Assembly (NCBI GenBank): GCA_010645155.1
Contig: JAAGOF010000055.1
Location: forward strand, 1,140,543-1,204,542
Direction of reading: 5' to 3'
DNA: 64,000 nt
Source of the DNA: Tigriopus japonicus
Taxonomy: Eukaryota; Arthropoda; Copepoda; Harpacticoida; Harpacticidae
Shown here: positions 1 through 11,411 of the stretch, one piece after another
Layout: each line of letters opens with the position of its first letter
Position numbering within the stretch: position 1 is the first letter of the stretch
Translations under genes and position numbers: made by a program
Notes under the pieces: generated by a model
What the model was told of the DNA's origin: nothing
Databases searched by the model: none
What the model saw: the letters and a program-made list of their open reading frames with translations, nothing else

Positions 1-1050
1 TTTATGAAGGAAAGTCAATATGGCGGCATTCCGTTTTTCTTCGAGAACTTTTGTCATGAAATGTGTATTAAAAGACAAAAGTTGAAAAACAAAACTGAAG
101 AATTTACCATTTGAGGTATTCCTTGATGATTACTTCAGCATGATTGACTATATGTGTACATAAGGTTGTTAGTAAAAAGAAATTTGGCGAAAATCTGGCA
201 ATTTTTCAAGTGAGGTGGCGAATTTTGGCGAAATTCGGTGGCAAATCTGGCGATAAGAGCCGTCGAAGACCTGGCAACCCTGCTCAGGAGTACCTTGTTA
301 GAAATACTAGAAGGCAGAGATTGGCATTCAAATCTATGATTGCCCGACCCGGCACGGACTGTCTGTGACGTCATTCATAATGCGGGAAGCCGAAGTTCAT
401 GATTAAAGGAACCTTTTCTTCTAAGAAACACATCTAAACTATTTCGCTCATCTGATAGGGCAGTTTGGTTATTGAAAATCCTCAAGTCTGCTGGAAATGT
501 GTCTAAGGTATTAACCCGATATGCAAAAAGTGAATTTCAACTAGTGTGGAGTTTAAACAGGGGCCGATTAATTCACATGATCGGGTGATTGACAACAAAA
601 TCTCAGTGATGTGAAATCTCGGCTTGCGCAAGTTTTTTCACGAGAGGTGGCAGGGTAGGGTTACCTCTTAGAGAATGGGTGCTTTGCTCTGGTATATGAG
701 CAAACACGAATTTGAGGTTGATTTGCAACCCTGCTCAGAAGTCACGAAAGTCAGGGATCGCTTCATAAAGAAAAAAAACCCTGTTTATGACGGCTGGAAG
801 ACAGTGGGGAATATGATTTCACTTAAGAAAATTGGCAACCCCAGCACCAGGTCAGATCACTACAAAATCAACAAAGAAGAAGTACTCTGGTTTGTTGTTG
901 AACTTCGTTAGAATTAGCTGAATGTTCAACTGAATGCTCTTGACCAATCACCAGCGTGAATCATCGGCACCGTGTGTTAGCCTACGAATGCCACTATCTA
1001 TCTTAGTGTATCTATACCTTGTCAGTTGATACACTATCCTTTTCCTGAGA
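1..1050. other. Intergenic DNA, no gene seen
   Basis: No conserved coding sequence is visible. Positions 180-290 carry a repeated TGGCGAAA/TCTGGCAA theme ending in CTGGCAACCCTG, which looks like one end of a hAT-type element, but no matching left end or target duplication was found. A similar CAACCCTG occurs near 727-735. Confidence 0.4.
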
Positions 1051-1093
1051 GTAAGAAAGTTTAATTCTTCATTGCCAGTTTCATCGAACAAAA

Positions 1094-1112
1094 ATGCATT
1101 CAGGGGAGCAAA
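1094..1112 (+). CDS. Copy A of a duplicated short first coding exon (MHSGEQ)
   Basis: ATG followed by codons for HSGEQ plus one base, then a consensus donor GTAAGTATG. The same 19 coding bases, the donor and part of the preceding leader (GCCAGTTTCATCG) recur at 11412-11430. Preservation of start codon, frame and donor while the flanks diverge argues for a real first exon. Its natural partner would be the transmembrane exon relic at 7875-7990, but that copy has lost the AG acceptor, so this locus may be a decayed duplicate. Confidence 0.45.
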
Positions 1113-1707
1113 GTAAGTATGTTATTTTATTTTCAAGTATTCAATGATTTTAAATGTATATGCTAAAGGATATCAAGATATTCCGATCATGTCAATTTTA
1201 AGGGTAAAGATACATTCTAACAGCATGGGCATTAACCATACGCCGTTTGGACCATAGAGGAATTTCATCGTGGGCAGCAAGGGCCGTTTATCATCAGCGA
1301 CTAGTTGAAAATTGTCCAAACAAACGTATTCGTTGAAGGCACATTTTTGAAAACCATTAGTTTTTCGGCCATGTGGCCTCCTGTCTACGCTTTGCTTCTC
1401 CCAAATTATACTAAGGTGCTCAATGAAGATGATAATTCGAATCACAGGCATAAGTTCGCGCAATTATAGGATTTGACATTGAAAATATGTCTTGCGCACT
1501 TCCGTTGTACTATGATCTTCCCCTTGTTTGGGCAAGTATTTCACGATGTTCTTCGGAAATATTTGCCTTTTCACGCAACTTCTGGCCAGTTTCAGCAATA
1601 AGCAAGGCAGACATAATGACGAGAATCGCCTCTCTATACTTCTCCAAGGTTTGGATGGTGTCTCCTTTTTAGTAAAATTATTTCTTTTTTCCTCTTTCCT
1701 TTTGCAA

Positions 1708-1785
1708 CATGTTGCATTAGTACAGTGGTAGCACAATTGCCTTCAAATCTATGGGTCGTGAGTAGGCCCCTCTCTGGGGGACTAT
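1708..1785 (+). repeat. tRNA-like relic, possible SINE head
   Basis: TAGTACAGTGGTAGCAC resembles an RNA polymerase III A box. It is followed about 30 bases later by a degenerate B-box-like GGGTCGTGAGTAG. I cannot fold a full cloverleaf, so this is at best a tRNA-derived SINE fragment and not a functional tRNA. Confidence 0.3.
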
Positions 1786-1851
1786 TTTTTTCTCAACACA
1801 TTTTTCTTCTAAAGCAAATTGATGAATTTAGTTAAATAACTTTTCAAAATT

Positions 1852-1960
1852 AAGTTAGGTTAGGTTAGGTTAGGTTAGGCAGGATAGGTTGAAGTTAGGA
1901 TAGGTTAGGTTTAAGTTAGATTAGGTTAGGGTTTAAGTTAATTTAGGTTTGAAATTAGGT
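1852..1960 (+). repeat. Interstitial TTAGG telomere-like array
   Basis: About five perfect tandem TTAGG units are followed by degenerate AGGTTAGG-type repeats. Complementary CCTAA tracts occur at about 12780-12815. TTAGG is the ancestral arthropod telomere unit; here it is short, degenerate and internal. Confidence 0.7.
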
Positions 1961-2409
1961 ATGATAAGGCTCAAAGTAGGATAGGTTTGCTCCGAATTTG
2001 GTTAGAACTGTAATTTGACTCTTTATTGTGGGGGTTAGGTTAGGTTAGTTATTCTGATTAATTAACCATCTGACGGTAATCACGCTCATTAACATGAAAT
2101 GACACGATAGGAGCCCCACAGATTTAGGGGATCATAGTTCTGGGAACTCAAAATACAAACCGCCCTAAACCAAGGACTTTGCTGAAGGGTCGTTGCCTAA
2201 CCTTACTAAATTAACCTATTTATTTTATTACCACGGAACTAGGGTTAAGAAATCCTACCACCCCAAACCAAGGACTTTGCTGGAGGGTCCTTGCCTAACC
2301 CAAGGACATCTTAATTTTGTTGAGTCATCCTTGCCTAACCTTATTAGATTAACCTATTTGTTCAAAGACCACGGAACTACTAAGGTTAAGAAAACCTATT
2401 CTATCCTAG

Positions 2410-4231
2410 CAGACCTGTTCAATTATCTTATCTAGATAAAAGATAAATATAAAAGATAGTTTATCTTTTATCTTTATCTAGATACTTTTTTCGGGAAAGT
2501 ATCTTAAACTATCTTTATCTAGATACTTTTTTTCGGGAAAGTATCTTAAACTATCTTTATCTAGATACTTTTTTCGGGAAAGTATCTTGAACTATCTTTA
2601 TCTAGATAATAGGTCATATGTTTTGGTTGTATTGGTCTTGGAATGCTTGCTAGTTTACTTGAAGGTATGCTCCAAAGTCTACTTGAGAGTAAACTTTTCA
2701 TTAACTTTATAAACACAGCTCCTTTGAAGATTTCTGCAACCCAACCAAATCGCATTCAGTGATTTCGTATACTAATTCAATTTGAACTTGTGGCACTCTG
2801 ATAGTTTGTTGGGTGCAATTTTGACAAATTGTGCCAAACGCAATATGAATCGTCCAGTTCAAGTAAATGGTGTGAGCATATGTTTTGATGGCAACTCTAG
2901 AAAGTGTACTTGTTAGGACACTTCGTAGTTCAATTGGCTGGTTTTGTTGAGACAGCTGCCATTTTGAAAAGTAAGTTTCTCATTCCAACCTAGAATTGCC
3001 TCTACATCTATGATCGTAAATTCATCCTCTCGAAACACTAATTGCCCGCTGATTCAGCTCTTCCACATTTCTCCTTCTTTATTTCATATTACTCCATTCA
3101 ACTCAAAACATTGATTGATCTCACAGGAGCATGCAAATTTTGGCAGCTAATTTAAGGAAACACTGGAAGGAAGTTCGCTTGCAGTTCGATTGATCAGCGT
3201 TGAAGTATTCAAATGGGAGTGCTTCCACAACGTTGGAATGCTCCTCTCTAGGCGTGCTTCTCGGAGAACCTCACATCAATCAAACCTGATGCTAAGCCCA
3301 AATAGCGACCCAGCTTGCTAGAAGTTTACTTGAAGTCAATGGAACTAACACATGTTTGTGCATGCTAAGCATATGACTAGCGTTGGAAAATTGTTGACGT
3401 ATCTACTTGTTGCACCTTGGCACCAGTGGTACACTTCTCTTTTTCATGAGTTGCTTGGTGTACTTCTGATTCAAGAAAGCTTATGCTATCAACAAAACGG
3501 CTGAAACTGCCTTGAAGTTGCCTCGAAGTCAACTTTGCTAGCACACCTTGGAATACACAAAACATCTGACCTAGTGTGTTCTCACAATCTATTGTGTTAA
3601 AGCATCCATTATGCATTGTTTTGTATGCATTATGTATTTTCCCAAAAAGTATCTAGATAAGATACTTCTAGATACTTTTCTTCATAATGCATAATGTCAA
3701 ATTACTTGTGCATTATGTACATTGAAAGTGGATACATTAGGCATGTTGAGACTTGAGAGTGGACACATTATGCACATTGATTGAGGAATCTGAGGATGCA
3801 TTCATTATCCACTTTGAGGAAGGGTGCATAATGCATCCACTCTCAATGTGCATAATGCGTCCACTCTCAAGTCTTAACATGTATAATGCATCCACTTTCA
3901 ATGTGCATAATGCACAAATAATTTGACAATATGCATAATGAAGAAAAGGATCTAGAAGTATCTTATATAGATACGTTTTGTGAAAAGTATCTCGAAGTAT
4001 CTTATCTAGATAGTTTTTCGGGAAAGTATCTTAAAGTATCTTTATCTAGATACTTTTTCGGGAAAATATCTTAAACCATCTTTATCTAGATACTTTTTTC
4101 GGGAAAGTATCTTCAAGTATCTTTATCCAGATACTTTTTCAGGAAAGCATCTTAAACTATCTTTATCTAGATACTTTGCGGAAAATACTATCTTATCTAG
4201 ATACTTTTTCAAAGTATCTTGAACAGGTCTG
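2410..4231. mobile_element. 1.8-kb non-autonomous hAT-like element with subterminal arrays
   Basis: Terminal inverted repeats CAGACCTGTTCAA (2410-2422) and its exact complement (4219-4231) are flanked by identical 8-bp duplications TATCCTAG at 2402-2409 and 4232-4239. The 8-bp duplication and CAG...CTG ends are typical of hAT elements. Inside, about 41-bp units built on TATCTAGATA and CGGGAAAGTATCTTAAAC form arrays near both ends (about 2469-2610 and 3957-4215, same orientation). A 320-bp palindrome lies at 3661-3962. No transposase reading frame is visible, so mobilisation would need a transposase from elsewhere. Confidence 0.8.
3661..3962. repeat. Long palindrome (120-bp arms) inside the 1.8-kb element
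   Basis: The left arm 3661-3780 is matched by the reverse complement of 3844-3962 with only scattered mismatches. The loop is about 63 bp. Both arms contain repeated GTGCATTATG motifs and outer GATACTTCTAGAT ends. A transcript would fold into one long hairpin. Confidence 0.85.
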
Positions 4232-4289
4232 TATCCTAGAGATCTCTATTCTATCCTAATTGAACTTAAACAAATAACACAGTTACAAC

Positions 4290-4704
4290 CACGGTTGGCC
4301 AGGAGGTTATTCCCGGGATCTCGGGACAGGATTTTCTAACTCTGTAAGTAAAGCGGGATAAACGCGGTTTTCTAAAGTTTAAATTTTTTTTTTTATTATT
4401 TCGGGATTAAGGGACGGGATTTCCTAACTGAACATAAGATTTCTTAAAATATGCAATTTGTAAGCTCTCAAAAAGAAGTTAAAGTGGCAAAAATGAAATT
4501 GATATCTGTCAAGGATGTTTAAAATACACCAAAACATTTTTTCCCATCATTAGTCCGAATCGGGCACAAATCAAAGTTTTAAAATTTATTTCCAAACTAG
4601 AGCGCACTAATCCAAACATGAAAAATCGGAAATCCCAGTTTATTCCGGCCCCGGGATCCCAGAGGTAGTATTTTCTTTGACGGGACGGGATTAAACCAAC
4701 CCTG
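4290..4704. mobile_element. 415-bp hAT-like MITE
   Basis: The ends CACGGTTGG and CCAACCCTG form an imperfect inverted repeat. They are flanked by identical 8-bp duplications GTTACAAC at 4282-4289 and 4705-4712. The interior carries several CCCGGGATC/GGGACGGGATT blocks near both ends. No transposase frame is present. The insertion lies only about 50 bp from the 1.8-kb element. Confidence 0.75.
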
Positions 4705-4825
4705 GTTACAACCCCATTCATGGCACTCTTGAGTTCCTAAGAATATATATTATATTTTATCTGTGTTGTGTCAGTAAGATTTGGTCTTAATCCAAAAAAT
4801 ATCCTTCGTACTTCTAATAATGTTT

Positions 4826-6776
4826 AGTCGTTTCTTTTTCAAAAAAATGCTCGATTCTGCCATTGTTTTGATTTCAAATATAGTCACGTTCATAATGGCT
4901 GACAGGATTGCCAATTTTCTTACTTCGAATCGAAGGCCCAACTAGTAAGTTTTTTAAGGCCACAACATGTTTAACAGGGATGATTTTCTGGCTAGAATTA
5001 TCATAACTGGTCTTCAAAATACCGAACTGTCAAGCCTTACTCCCCTGTTCGTAGAGCGCTTTTCAGTAGGAAGGAGTCTCTATGTTTTACTGGAAAACCG
5101 GCACAAGCAGGGAGCCTCCATTCGACTTTGTCTATGATCGGCTTGCTGAAAAGCTAGTAGAAGAACGGCAAACAGATTTGCCAGATTTGAACACGTTTGT
5201 GACAGTTGGCAGGAACGCCGGGGAAGTGAGTGGCTGGAATAAAGACCGATATGGCGACCAAATCATTTCTTTGTTGGCAATCCTGTAAGCCATTATGAAC
5301 GTGACTAGAGGGCTAAATGGAGAAAAGAGACACTCCCACTCAGCCGCTTGCGTGGTAAATTGCTTTGGCTTTGGTAGCCTGGAGTTGGGCAGAGCACCTC
5401 AAAGTGCTCTAAAAAGAAGAGTGGCTCGACTGCCCAGGCAGAAATTTGTCAATTTTTGAGCTGATATTGTAGACAAACGGGTCACAAAAATAACTTCTTT
5501 TACGATTAGTATCCAAGCCCATTGTCATCCCAACACCCAAAGCACACTCAAACATGAAATACATTGGTCAAACTCGAATTTGAGAATGTCAGAAATGTTA
5601 TGATTAAGAGGTTGTGTTATCCTGAGATTATTCTTTTCGTAGTTTAACACTCCGACTTCGTAACATAGATATGGATAGATATGACATTTTCATTTTTGTG
5701 GGACAATAGGTGGAAAATGGTTTTGTTAATGCGCCCAAAGTTTCAAAGGAATATTGATGTATTAATTATCAAAAGTTAGAGAACACTGGGCATTGACAAA
5801 CAGTTTTTTGACAAACTGATGGCATTGCACCATTGCTTAAATGATTCTTGGTCTTGATCATTGAAGCCTCAGTTCAGGAGCTCTTTTCCAACACAAATGA
5901 AACCACTGTTTCAGAACCACTCTTTGATATGCCTCAGACACCAAAATTGCTTTGGCACTCACAAATACTATTGGCCAAACATCCAAATCAATGTTCAAAG
6001 CCAGAGCATGGGGGATTATGAGCACTATTGAAAAGCAAGCTTGGCTCAAAAAGTTCTTTAGAGCCTTTGAATTAATGTCATAATTGTGGCATCTGAAAAC
6101 ACAGGTATTCCTACCCACTGCAATTGGGTTTTTAGATGAGATAACACGCAATTTGAAGCTTTTTCTTCTCTTGACTGTCTTAACGTTCTTTGTCGTCGTT
6201 TACACTCAAGCCCAAGTTGGCGGGTGATTGCAAAAGGTGACCATTCTTTCCTGGAGGAAGTTAACCCCAGAATCATGCGACAAAATCATAGGGAGAGTTG
6301 GCTGAGCCTGTCCCGTCTATGCATATCTATGCTTTGAAATACAACTGGACAGCGGGCCAGGTTGACCAAATGATCACGAGTCCTAAATGTCAAATGATTA
6401 GAAAGTTTTGATTGGTACTCTTGAATTGATATTTGAATGTACCCTCTGGGTACACATTATTTTCTGATTTTTAATAATTTGACCCATAGTCATGTTGGTT
6501 GAGTTGCAAGTACATTTCTTGAACTGAGTCCAACTCATTGATGGAGCTTGGAACCCTTTTTGCATTTCGAGTGAAAGCACAAGCACATGAGGTTATTGTC
6601 GTATTTTTGAATTTGGCGCCATGACTGGGGAAGCAGAGAAACAGCAAACTGTGTTCATAACAAAACCCTTGCTCATGGGAGTGACATTTCTCTCCATTTA
6701 GCCCGCTAAACGTGACTATATTTGAAATCAAAACAATGGCGGAATTGAGCATTTATTTGAAAAAGAAACGATTGAA
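4826..6776. repeat. Large inverted repeat pair with a nested insertion
   Basis: About 65 bp at 4826-4890 (CGTTTCTTTTTCAAA... to ...TATAGTCACGTT) is found inverted at about 6712-6776. Its continuation at 5305-5345 (GGGCTAAATGGAGA...) is found inverted just inside the right arm at about 6670-6711. The left arm is therefore split by the 427-bp insertion while the right arm is intact. The central 1.3 kb (5346-6640) has no recognised gene. Confidence 0.6.
4881..5307. mobile_element. 427-bp insertion bounded by 34-bp inverted repeats
   Basis: The arms 4881-4914 and 5274-5307 are reverse complements with one mismatch and include CAGGATTGCCAA. The insertion interrupts sequence whose uninterrupted counterpart lies inverted at about 6640-6776. 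The superfamily is unclear: flanks suggest a TA-type target, but a clean duplication could not be defined. Confidence 0.6.
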
Positions 6777-7136
6777 GTGAATGTGCATCATTAATATGGG
6801 CGTTTTTGCTACCAGTGGTTTCCTGAAACACCTAAGCATCTTTCATTGAAAGTATAATACTGGCCAAAGAGGCTCAAGATTGTCAAAATCAGAGAATCAC
6901 CTCTCATGAGGTCATTTCCAAAACGGTAATTCGAGTATTTCAAGTGCTTAAACATGTAATACCTTTTCAATATTCATTGTAAAGCTACATTGGCATTACC
7001 ATCTAACAAAATTTAAGCGAGAAAACTGTTAGTTGAAGGTAAAATCCATAAATTATATTCCCCTTTAAGTTATCATATATTTTTTAAAGCCTAGGATTAA
7101 TTTGTCGTCTACAATGAAATTGTAGCCCTTAACGTC

Positions 7137-7430
7137 TTGATTTCAAAAAGTACTAATACATGTCTTGGCAATTTTTTTAAACCGTTGTTTTTGAGGAAAA
7201 CACCGTGGCGCCAATTTTCGTCGTGGGAAAAAGTTTCTTCAGGCGTACTGCAAGGGAGTGTTCTAGGACCGGTGCTTTTCTTACTTTTTGTGAACGATTT
7301 GGGTCAAGATATGAACGCACAAGTTTTAAAGTTTGCTGATGATGTCAAAAATTTTCGTCGTATAACTTCGAAGAAGGATAGTGCGTCTCTTCAACAAGAT
7401 TTGGACTCAGTTGATGAGTGGGCCGCCAAA
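7137..7430 (+). pseudogene. Truncated non-LTR reverse transcriptase fragment
   Basis: The translated segment contains SGVLQGSVLGPVLFLLFVND and, about 15 residues later, LKFADDVKNF. These are the palm motifs of non-LTR (Jockey/CR1-type) reverse transcriptases, including the catalytic ADD. Only about 95 residues are present: no endonuclease, no N-terminal fingers and no thumb. At about 7431 the sequence switches without a stop into the proline/histidine tail shared with 13687 onward, so the fragment is a chimera and cannot encode an active enzyme. Confidence 0.8.
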
Positions 7431-8060
7431 AATTTGATCCTCCTCATCCTGAACTTCATCCTGAACCTCATCCTGGAAATGCTTATGCTAATATGAATGG
7501 GTATTAGCCTTCAGCAACAAAAGATCAAACGCTCTTTCTCACTTGATCTTAATTGAACAAGTTCTCTGCTTGGGGTAGTTTTATTGGCCAAATGTCTTGG
7601 TAGCCATTTTCTGTCCTAATAAAAACCCAATACCACCTTTTTTCTCGTTTCAAACAATGATTTGGTTTTTTGCCATACACAGTCATGTGTATGGCAATTT
7701 TAAGGTAAATTTTGTTGGAATGACCTAAATCTTAAAACGCCAAAAGTACTCTTATTTTTAGCTTTTTGGACCTCCTATTATTGATGAAATTGAATTCATC
7801 TTCAATACTCAGTTTTAACCCTAGTGTACCCATCATAAACCAAGCAAGCTAACATTCAAGCTAACAATTGGTCGGCATTGCCTTGGTTGGTCTGGGACTG
7901 GGAATTTGCGGCCTGGGCCTGTTTCAATACAACATTCTTAGACAGTTGGAGGATATGTCAAGACGGCTAGAGAAAGTCATTTCCAGATGATGCTCTTCAA
8001 CGAGAACCTTAACCATTTATTGAAGTACATCCTCCTCATCCACAAACTCATCCTGAATAT
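7431..8060 (+). repeat. Copy of the duplicated TM/coiled-coil module, locus A
   Basis: This stretch is a diverged direct repeat of about 13687-14250. It starts with the HPEP-rich tail (codons for PHPELHPEPHPGNAYANMNGY then TAG). A spacer of about 370 bp with AATAAA at 7618-7623 follows, then a transmembrane plus coiled-coil exon (7875-7990). The exon encodes GIALVGLGLGICGLGLFQY and a heptad-like tail ending in TGA at 7988-7990. The acceptor AG seen in the 14.1-kb copy reads CG here (7873-7874), so this copy looks unspliceable. Confidence 0.6.
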
Positions 8061-10520
8061 AAATTTGGCTTTCTGCAACTTGGAAGAAATTTTTGTTTGA
8101 TGTGACTTCCCTTTAATGTTAATCCCTCCTTTGGAAGAAACCAAAAGTTTCTTCTGAAAGAGGAAGAAACTACATATTTTTGTTGCAACTGCATTTAACA
8201 ATGTAGCCTTCCTTCCTAACTTTGATTTTGATTGATGAACAAATCTTTTTCCAGAAAATATAGCGGAAGAAGCAATTTTCCCACATTTTTTGTAAATTTC
8301 TCCCCATTTTGGTAATTTTGGACAAATGTTGATGATGATTAAGAGGTTGTGAACAATTCCAAATCTAGTGAAATCTAGCCCTTTTTTCCTCATATCTGTG
8401 CTGGTCAGCTAGGCCGAAGTGCAGAGGAACAGTAGGGTAACCAAAATGAGAAGATAAGCAAGTGCTCGTTGGGATCAAGGTAACTATAAAGCAGGTAGGC
8501 GCACTTGAAAATGTAAACAAAAGGAGGAGTCAGTGACGACGTCATTTGCGAGGCAGAAGAACGTGAGACTGTATATACATAACTAGGCCTCGGATAAATA
8601 TTCAGTTTTGCTGTGGAGCAGAATCCCAGACGTTTCACAACGTAGTGTTTACTGTTTGCTGATCGTCAGCTGACCCTATTCCTTGGAACGTCTGAAATTT
8701 CTACTCAACAGAAAAACTGAATATGTCTCCGAGCCTTATACATAACCTTCTAAAGAGGCAATATGATTTAATAATATCTTGATTAATGGTCTTGAAAAAC
8801 CATGGCAATGGTCAAGTGTAGTCTATACAATCGCAAGCAAATCAAAACAGTCACCAAATTTGAATTTTGGTTCATATTGGATTCAAATGATGGATATTAT
8901 GAAAGGCCATCTTTCTGACTTATGGGTGGATTTTTCACAGATGTGAAGCTGATTTTGTGAAGGTGTACATTTGAAAGCTGCACAAACACCGAATTTGTTC
9001 TCTTTAAAACCCCAAAAACCAGCTAAATAAAAAGAACCAATATATCAATAGGTACTTAAAGCGCTCCTAATTATACATTGAAAGGAAACTGTATTGGTAG
9101 ATATTTAGCGGAAACCACATTATCATTTCTTTAAACCTTCAAGTTGCACCAAAAAACCAACTGGAATGCCACAACATATTTTAACATATTTTAACATGCT
9201 TTGAATATTTTTTGTTTTCTTTGACTTTTTGTACAAGAATGAAGTAAATGATATGCTTCAAAATTAATTTATTCATTTTTGGACTATTTGTTCCTAATTC
9301 TCAACATCAACTACATTCAAAGTTGCCATCATTGTTTCAAATAATGCAATTTTTATGGATTTCAAAAGTAAAGAGTATGAGAATAATGCAGATCTTTGCC
9401 ACATGAAACACAAAAGTAATGATTTGTAGGACTGAGATGGTAATCTTTTTTGGAACATGTCATATGGCGATTAATGTCAAGGATTTTGTATGAGATTTGT
9501 TTGCTTTTGTCAGGATGTAACGGAATGTGTAAAAAAGACATTTACTTCTCCTTAAGTACGAGGGGATACCAAATTGAGGGTCATAATCAGGGATGGTCGG
9601 GATCCTATCAAATAATATGTGAGCTGAATTCCATTGAAGTCATTCTTTGATTTTAACCTGATTTTAACCTGACTTCTAGAGAGCACGTGGAGATTTAAAA
9701 GTATATGATTGGAAAAGGTAGACCGGGATATCTATCATTACAGTTATTTTAAAAACCTTCGTTTGTAGCATCCCAGATATTTTAGGAAATTTTGTGGGTG
9801 ATTCAGACCAGTAGTGTGTAATCGTGTAGTATTCACTTTAAGTTGTTTTAACTGATTTGATACAGATTTAAAGCTAAAAACATATACCTTAAAAATATCT
9901 CTTGTTTTACTGACATTAAAATGTAATTAGAAGTCTTGGCCTTGAAGCAAACACTTTTATTGAGCAAATGTATCCTGTTTGTACATGCATCACATTGTTG
10001 ATTAGAGCTGGAGAAGTTGTTTTTAATCTCCAGAAATATTTGAGTTTTTAGGCTGAGAAGCAATCTTATGCTAATTTGATTTTTATGGTTCGCCACTCAT
10101 AGGCTGGAAATGTATATCTTTTAGTGACCTTACCTTACACAGTTTCTTTTTGGGTGTGAACTAAATGATGCATAACAGTCTTGTTATATATAAGAAGCTC
10201 TTGTAAAATGTGGTATATCTTCTATCTGGAAACTATATTGAGACCCACTCTTGGTACGCAAAGACTTTCCCCCAAATCTAAAAGAACTAAAAGTTCGCAA
10301 TAAGATTAGAAGAAAAAGTTATGTAAAGAAAATAATGTCGCCTTTGTCCAAAATATAACTTTCCCACTCAATGATTCCTGTTATCACTATTTTTAATTAG
10401 AATGTTTTGTGTTGCAGGTGGTTAGATTAGAGGTTGGTGAGTAACCTAAAACTGAACAAGTTCAAAATTGTTAATTAAAGGTGAATTTATCCATGAATAA
10501 CATATTTTATCAAAAAATTG
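8061..10520. other. AT-rich intergenic DNA, no gene seen
   Basis: No conserved coding sequence or RNA gene is recognised. The 138-residue minus frame at 7977-8393 is antisense to the duplicated module. A CAGGGATGGTCGGGATCC hAT-like left end occurs near 9589 without a right end in reach. Confidence 0.5.
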
Positions 10521-10663
10521 GACTAGGTTTACTGGCGTCCAGCAAGGCTTGACCCCTGCCGTTATCTCGCAGATGACGTCACCCAGCCAAACAGCAGGAC
10601 TGATCGAAGTGCGCTAACCTTCTGTATAGGTACCTTGGTTGGGATGGTTTGTTAAACCTAGTC
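10521..10663. mobile_element. Possible 143-bp MITE
   Basis: GACTAGGTTTA at 10521-10531 is exactly inverted at 10653-10663. The enclosed sequence is more GC-rich than its flanks and includes TGACGTCAC. No convincing target duplication is present, so the class is unassigned. Confidence 0.4.
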
Positions 10664-11411
10664 AAGAAATAAATGCGTATAAATCTCTAAAGACAGTTAC
10701 GTCCAGTGAATTTACTTAAGGCTAATGTTCTGGTTAGGATAATATACTTTTACTTACTTAAGATGACAATTGTAAAATGAGTATCAATATGTGACCAATA
10801 TGTGATTATCTTTGAGCTTTTACCTCCCTTTTGTTTGTCTCAACTTATGGGGGGAAACGGTAACACCGATATATTTAGTTCACATTCTCTATACCAATTG
10901 AATTTCAATTTTAAAGTATCTTTACTTGGAAATGTTGGAACTAGGAATGTTATTTACAAGACCAGGCCAAATGTTGATTGAGGGAATTAAAATTTGCCTC
11001 ATTGCGATACAAGTATTTTTAAGACTACTTTTCCAAATTGTTGGTATTAAACTGAATGCTTGATTTTTTTTCAGGTTTTTTTTTCATTTTTCTTGAAAAA
11101 ATAAATTTAAAAATGAAAGGAGAATTTTTTTTTGACGGATCGATTTTAGGTTTAGGCGAATAATTTTTATAAGTAAGAAATTGTATTTCATTGTGGCCGA
11201 AAGTGGCTGAAGGCTTAAAAAAAGTGGCCGAAAGTGGCCGAATTTCAAGGCAAAAGTGGCCGAGAGGCTTCCCTAGAACCTGACAGCCCTGTGCTCTAGT
11301 CACGCCAATCACTCCAACGAATCAACAAACAAACATTCTGCACTCAAATTTAGGCTCTTCCCCTGGACGCTACAGTTCGTTTATTTCATATTGTGCCAGT
11401 TTCATCGTAAA

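Noticed and set aside
180..290. Possible hAT end CTGGCAACCCTG
   Set aside because: No opposite end and no 8-bp duplication could be found.
7977..8393. 138-codon minus frame
   Set aside because: Antisense to the duplicated TM module and low-complexity Lys/Ile/Phe composition typical of AT-rich DNA.
11030..11292. AGTGGCCGAAAGTGGC repeats ending CCTGACAGCCCTG
   Set aside because: It looks like a transposon right end, but no left end or target duplication is visible.
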